From contig JADJXD010000001.1 of NCBI GenBank assembly GCA_016715985.1, positions 4,774,001-4,838,000 of the forward strand: a DNA stretch of 64,000 nt. Direction: 5' to 3'. The notes below the pieces were generated by a model. That model was not told the origin of the DNA. It ran no database searches and was given only the letters and a program-made list of their open reading frames with translations. Shown here piece by piece: positions 63,278 to 64,000 of this stretch. Position numbers and translations under genes: made by a program. This DNA is from Saprospiraceae bacterium. GTDB lineage: Bacteria; Bacteroidota; Bacteroidia; Chitinophagales; Saprospiraceae. The stretch's first letter is position 1; each line of letters starts with the position of its first letter.

Positions 63278-64000
63278 TTGAATAATAAATTACGTAGCCG
63301 AAAGAATGAAAAAATTCAGGCATTTGAAAGACTGCTTGATATCATGGATGAACTGAGAGAAAAGTGTCCCTGGGATAAAAAGCAGACCTTTGAATCACTG
63401 CGAATGTTGACGATTGAAGAAACGTATGAATTGGCGGATGCTATACTTTCCGGAAATGTATCGGACATCAAAGAAGAAATTGGTGACCTGATGTTACATA
63501 TGGTATTTTATGCAAAAATCGGTGAAGAAAGCAACAGTTTTGATATATCTGATGCATTAAATGATGTTTGTGATAAATTGATAAAAAGACATCCGCATAT
63601 ATATGGCGATGTAAAAGTTGAAAATGAAGACGACGTAAAACGAAACTGGGAACAACTAAAATTATTGGAAGGCAAAAAATCAGTGCTTTCCGGTGTCCCT
63701 GACAGCCTTCCTGCGTTAATTAAAGCGTACAGAATGCAGGAAAAAACGTCGAAAGTAGGTTTTGAATGGGAAAATGCAGAACAAGTCTGGGAAAAAGTAG
63801 AAGAAGAGATTCAGGAGTTTAAAGAAATCTCAGATTCCGGAGATCAGGAAAAATTGGAAGATGAATTTGGAGACATACTTTTTTCATTGATCAATTACGC
63901 CAGATTTAAAAACATTGATCCTGAATCAGCATTGGCTAGAGTCAATAATAAATTTAAATTTCGCTTTGAATTCATTGAAAAAAACGCTCAAAGACCATTA
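63278..64000 (+). CDS. mazG: Nucleoside triphosphate pyrophosphohydrolase MazG (cut by the right edge)
   Basis: The frame from TTG 63278 is open to the window end (241 codons). It gives a MazG protein: FERLLDIMDELREKCPWDKKQTFESL, TIEETYELADAIL, EEIGDLMLHMVFYA with the metal-binding acids, KRHPHIYGD, and a second copy starting EEIQEFKEI with EDEFGDILFSLIN. MazG cleaves noncanonical and normal NTPs to NMP and pyrophosphate and lowers (p)ppGpp. No ATG precedes the CPWDKKQT block in frame apart from one inside it, so TTG 63278 is the likely start. Confidence 0.9.
   Translation, partial: MNNKLRSRKNEKIQAFERLLDIMDELREKCPWDKKQTFESLRMLTIEETYELADAILSGNVSDIKEEIGDLMLHMVFYAKIGEESNSFDISDALNDVCDKLIKRHPHIYGDVKVENEDDVKRNWEQLKLLEGKKSVLSGVPDSLPALIKAYRMQEKTSKVGFEWENAEQVWEKVEEEIQEFKEISDSGDQEKLEDEFGDILFSLINYARFKNIDPESALARVNNKFKFRFEFIEKNAQRPL

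Overview
The window is a stretch of chromosome from an AT-rich member of the Bacteroidota, most likely a Saprospiraceae/Chitinophagaceae-type organism (an inference from gene content; I could run no search). The signs are: repeated perfect TAnnTTTG -7 promoter elements, the sigma-A consensus of this phylum; two TonB-dependent receptors with CarboxypepD-like N-terminal domains; SprB repeats with a two-component-type propeller and an OmpA domain; a futalosine-pathway menaquinone gene (mqnD); a zinc-ligand-poor DksA-like protein; and an almost complete lack of Shine-Dalgarno sequences. No insertion sequence, prophage or CRISPR array was seen.

Layout. 1-9929 is mostly housekeeping: the end of an M16 peptidase and its inactive partner, a NamZ-like muramidase, a DnaQ/GIY-YIG fusion, a KAS III, mqnD, a pseudouridine synthase, the 4.5S SRP RNA and transaldolase. 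A 480-bp gap at 6855-7336 holds a duplicated minus-strand hairpin module that looks like a small RNA gene. 10288-14028 is a visibly AT-richer accessory cassette of three overlapping genes: AAA ATPase, TOPRIM-like protein and DUF262 protein. It looks like an anti-phage operon and is the most exciting part of the window. 14240-27481 carries dksA-like, smc, an ACP phosphodiesterase, rpe, a TonB receptor, a PLP decarboxylase, an Rpn nuclease, a FAH-family hydrolase and metK.

27543-33394 holds pnuC and a TonB-receptor/lipoprotein locus whose promoter carries an 11-bp-phased TTAACA direct repeat resembling a PHO box. A tRNA-Pro(GGG) follows. 33680-42325 holds membrane and envelope proteins (DUF389, an OmpA/propeller protein, a CHAP hydrolase, a MacB-type permease, a HI0933 flavoprotein, DUF1761). 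42750-47145 is a tight plus-strand run of a QueD-like protein, folE, fabD, yqgE and an ABC-F ATPase. 47203-52230 has a CPA2 antiporter, a BIME-like repeat and an M14 carboxypeptidase. 52618-57826 is a second plus-strand run (Gfo/Idh oxidoreductase, lipoprotein, polyprenyl sugar transferase, aroE, proline dehydrogenase). 57845-60810 is a minus-strand run (deoxynucleoside kinase, folK, alanine/glycine symporter). The right end has conserved Bacteroidota families and a mazG gene cut by the window edge.

Promoter reading corrects several starts. In three genes the TTG inside the -7 element is the longest-ORF start codon and cannot be the true start. Two genes (smc and rpn) look leaderless or nearly so. 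The deoxynucleoside kinase has its P-loop upstream of any ATG, GTG or TTG.
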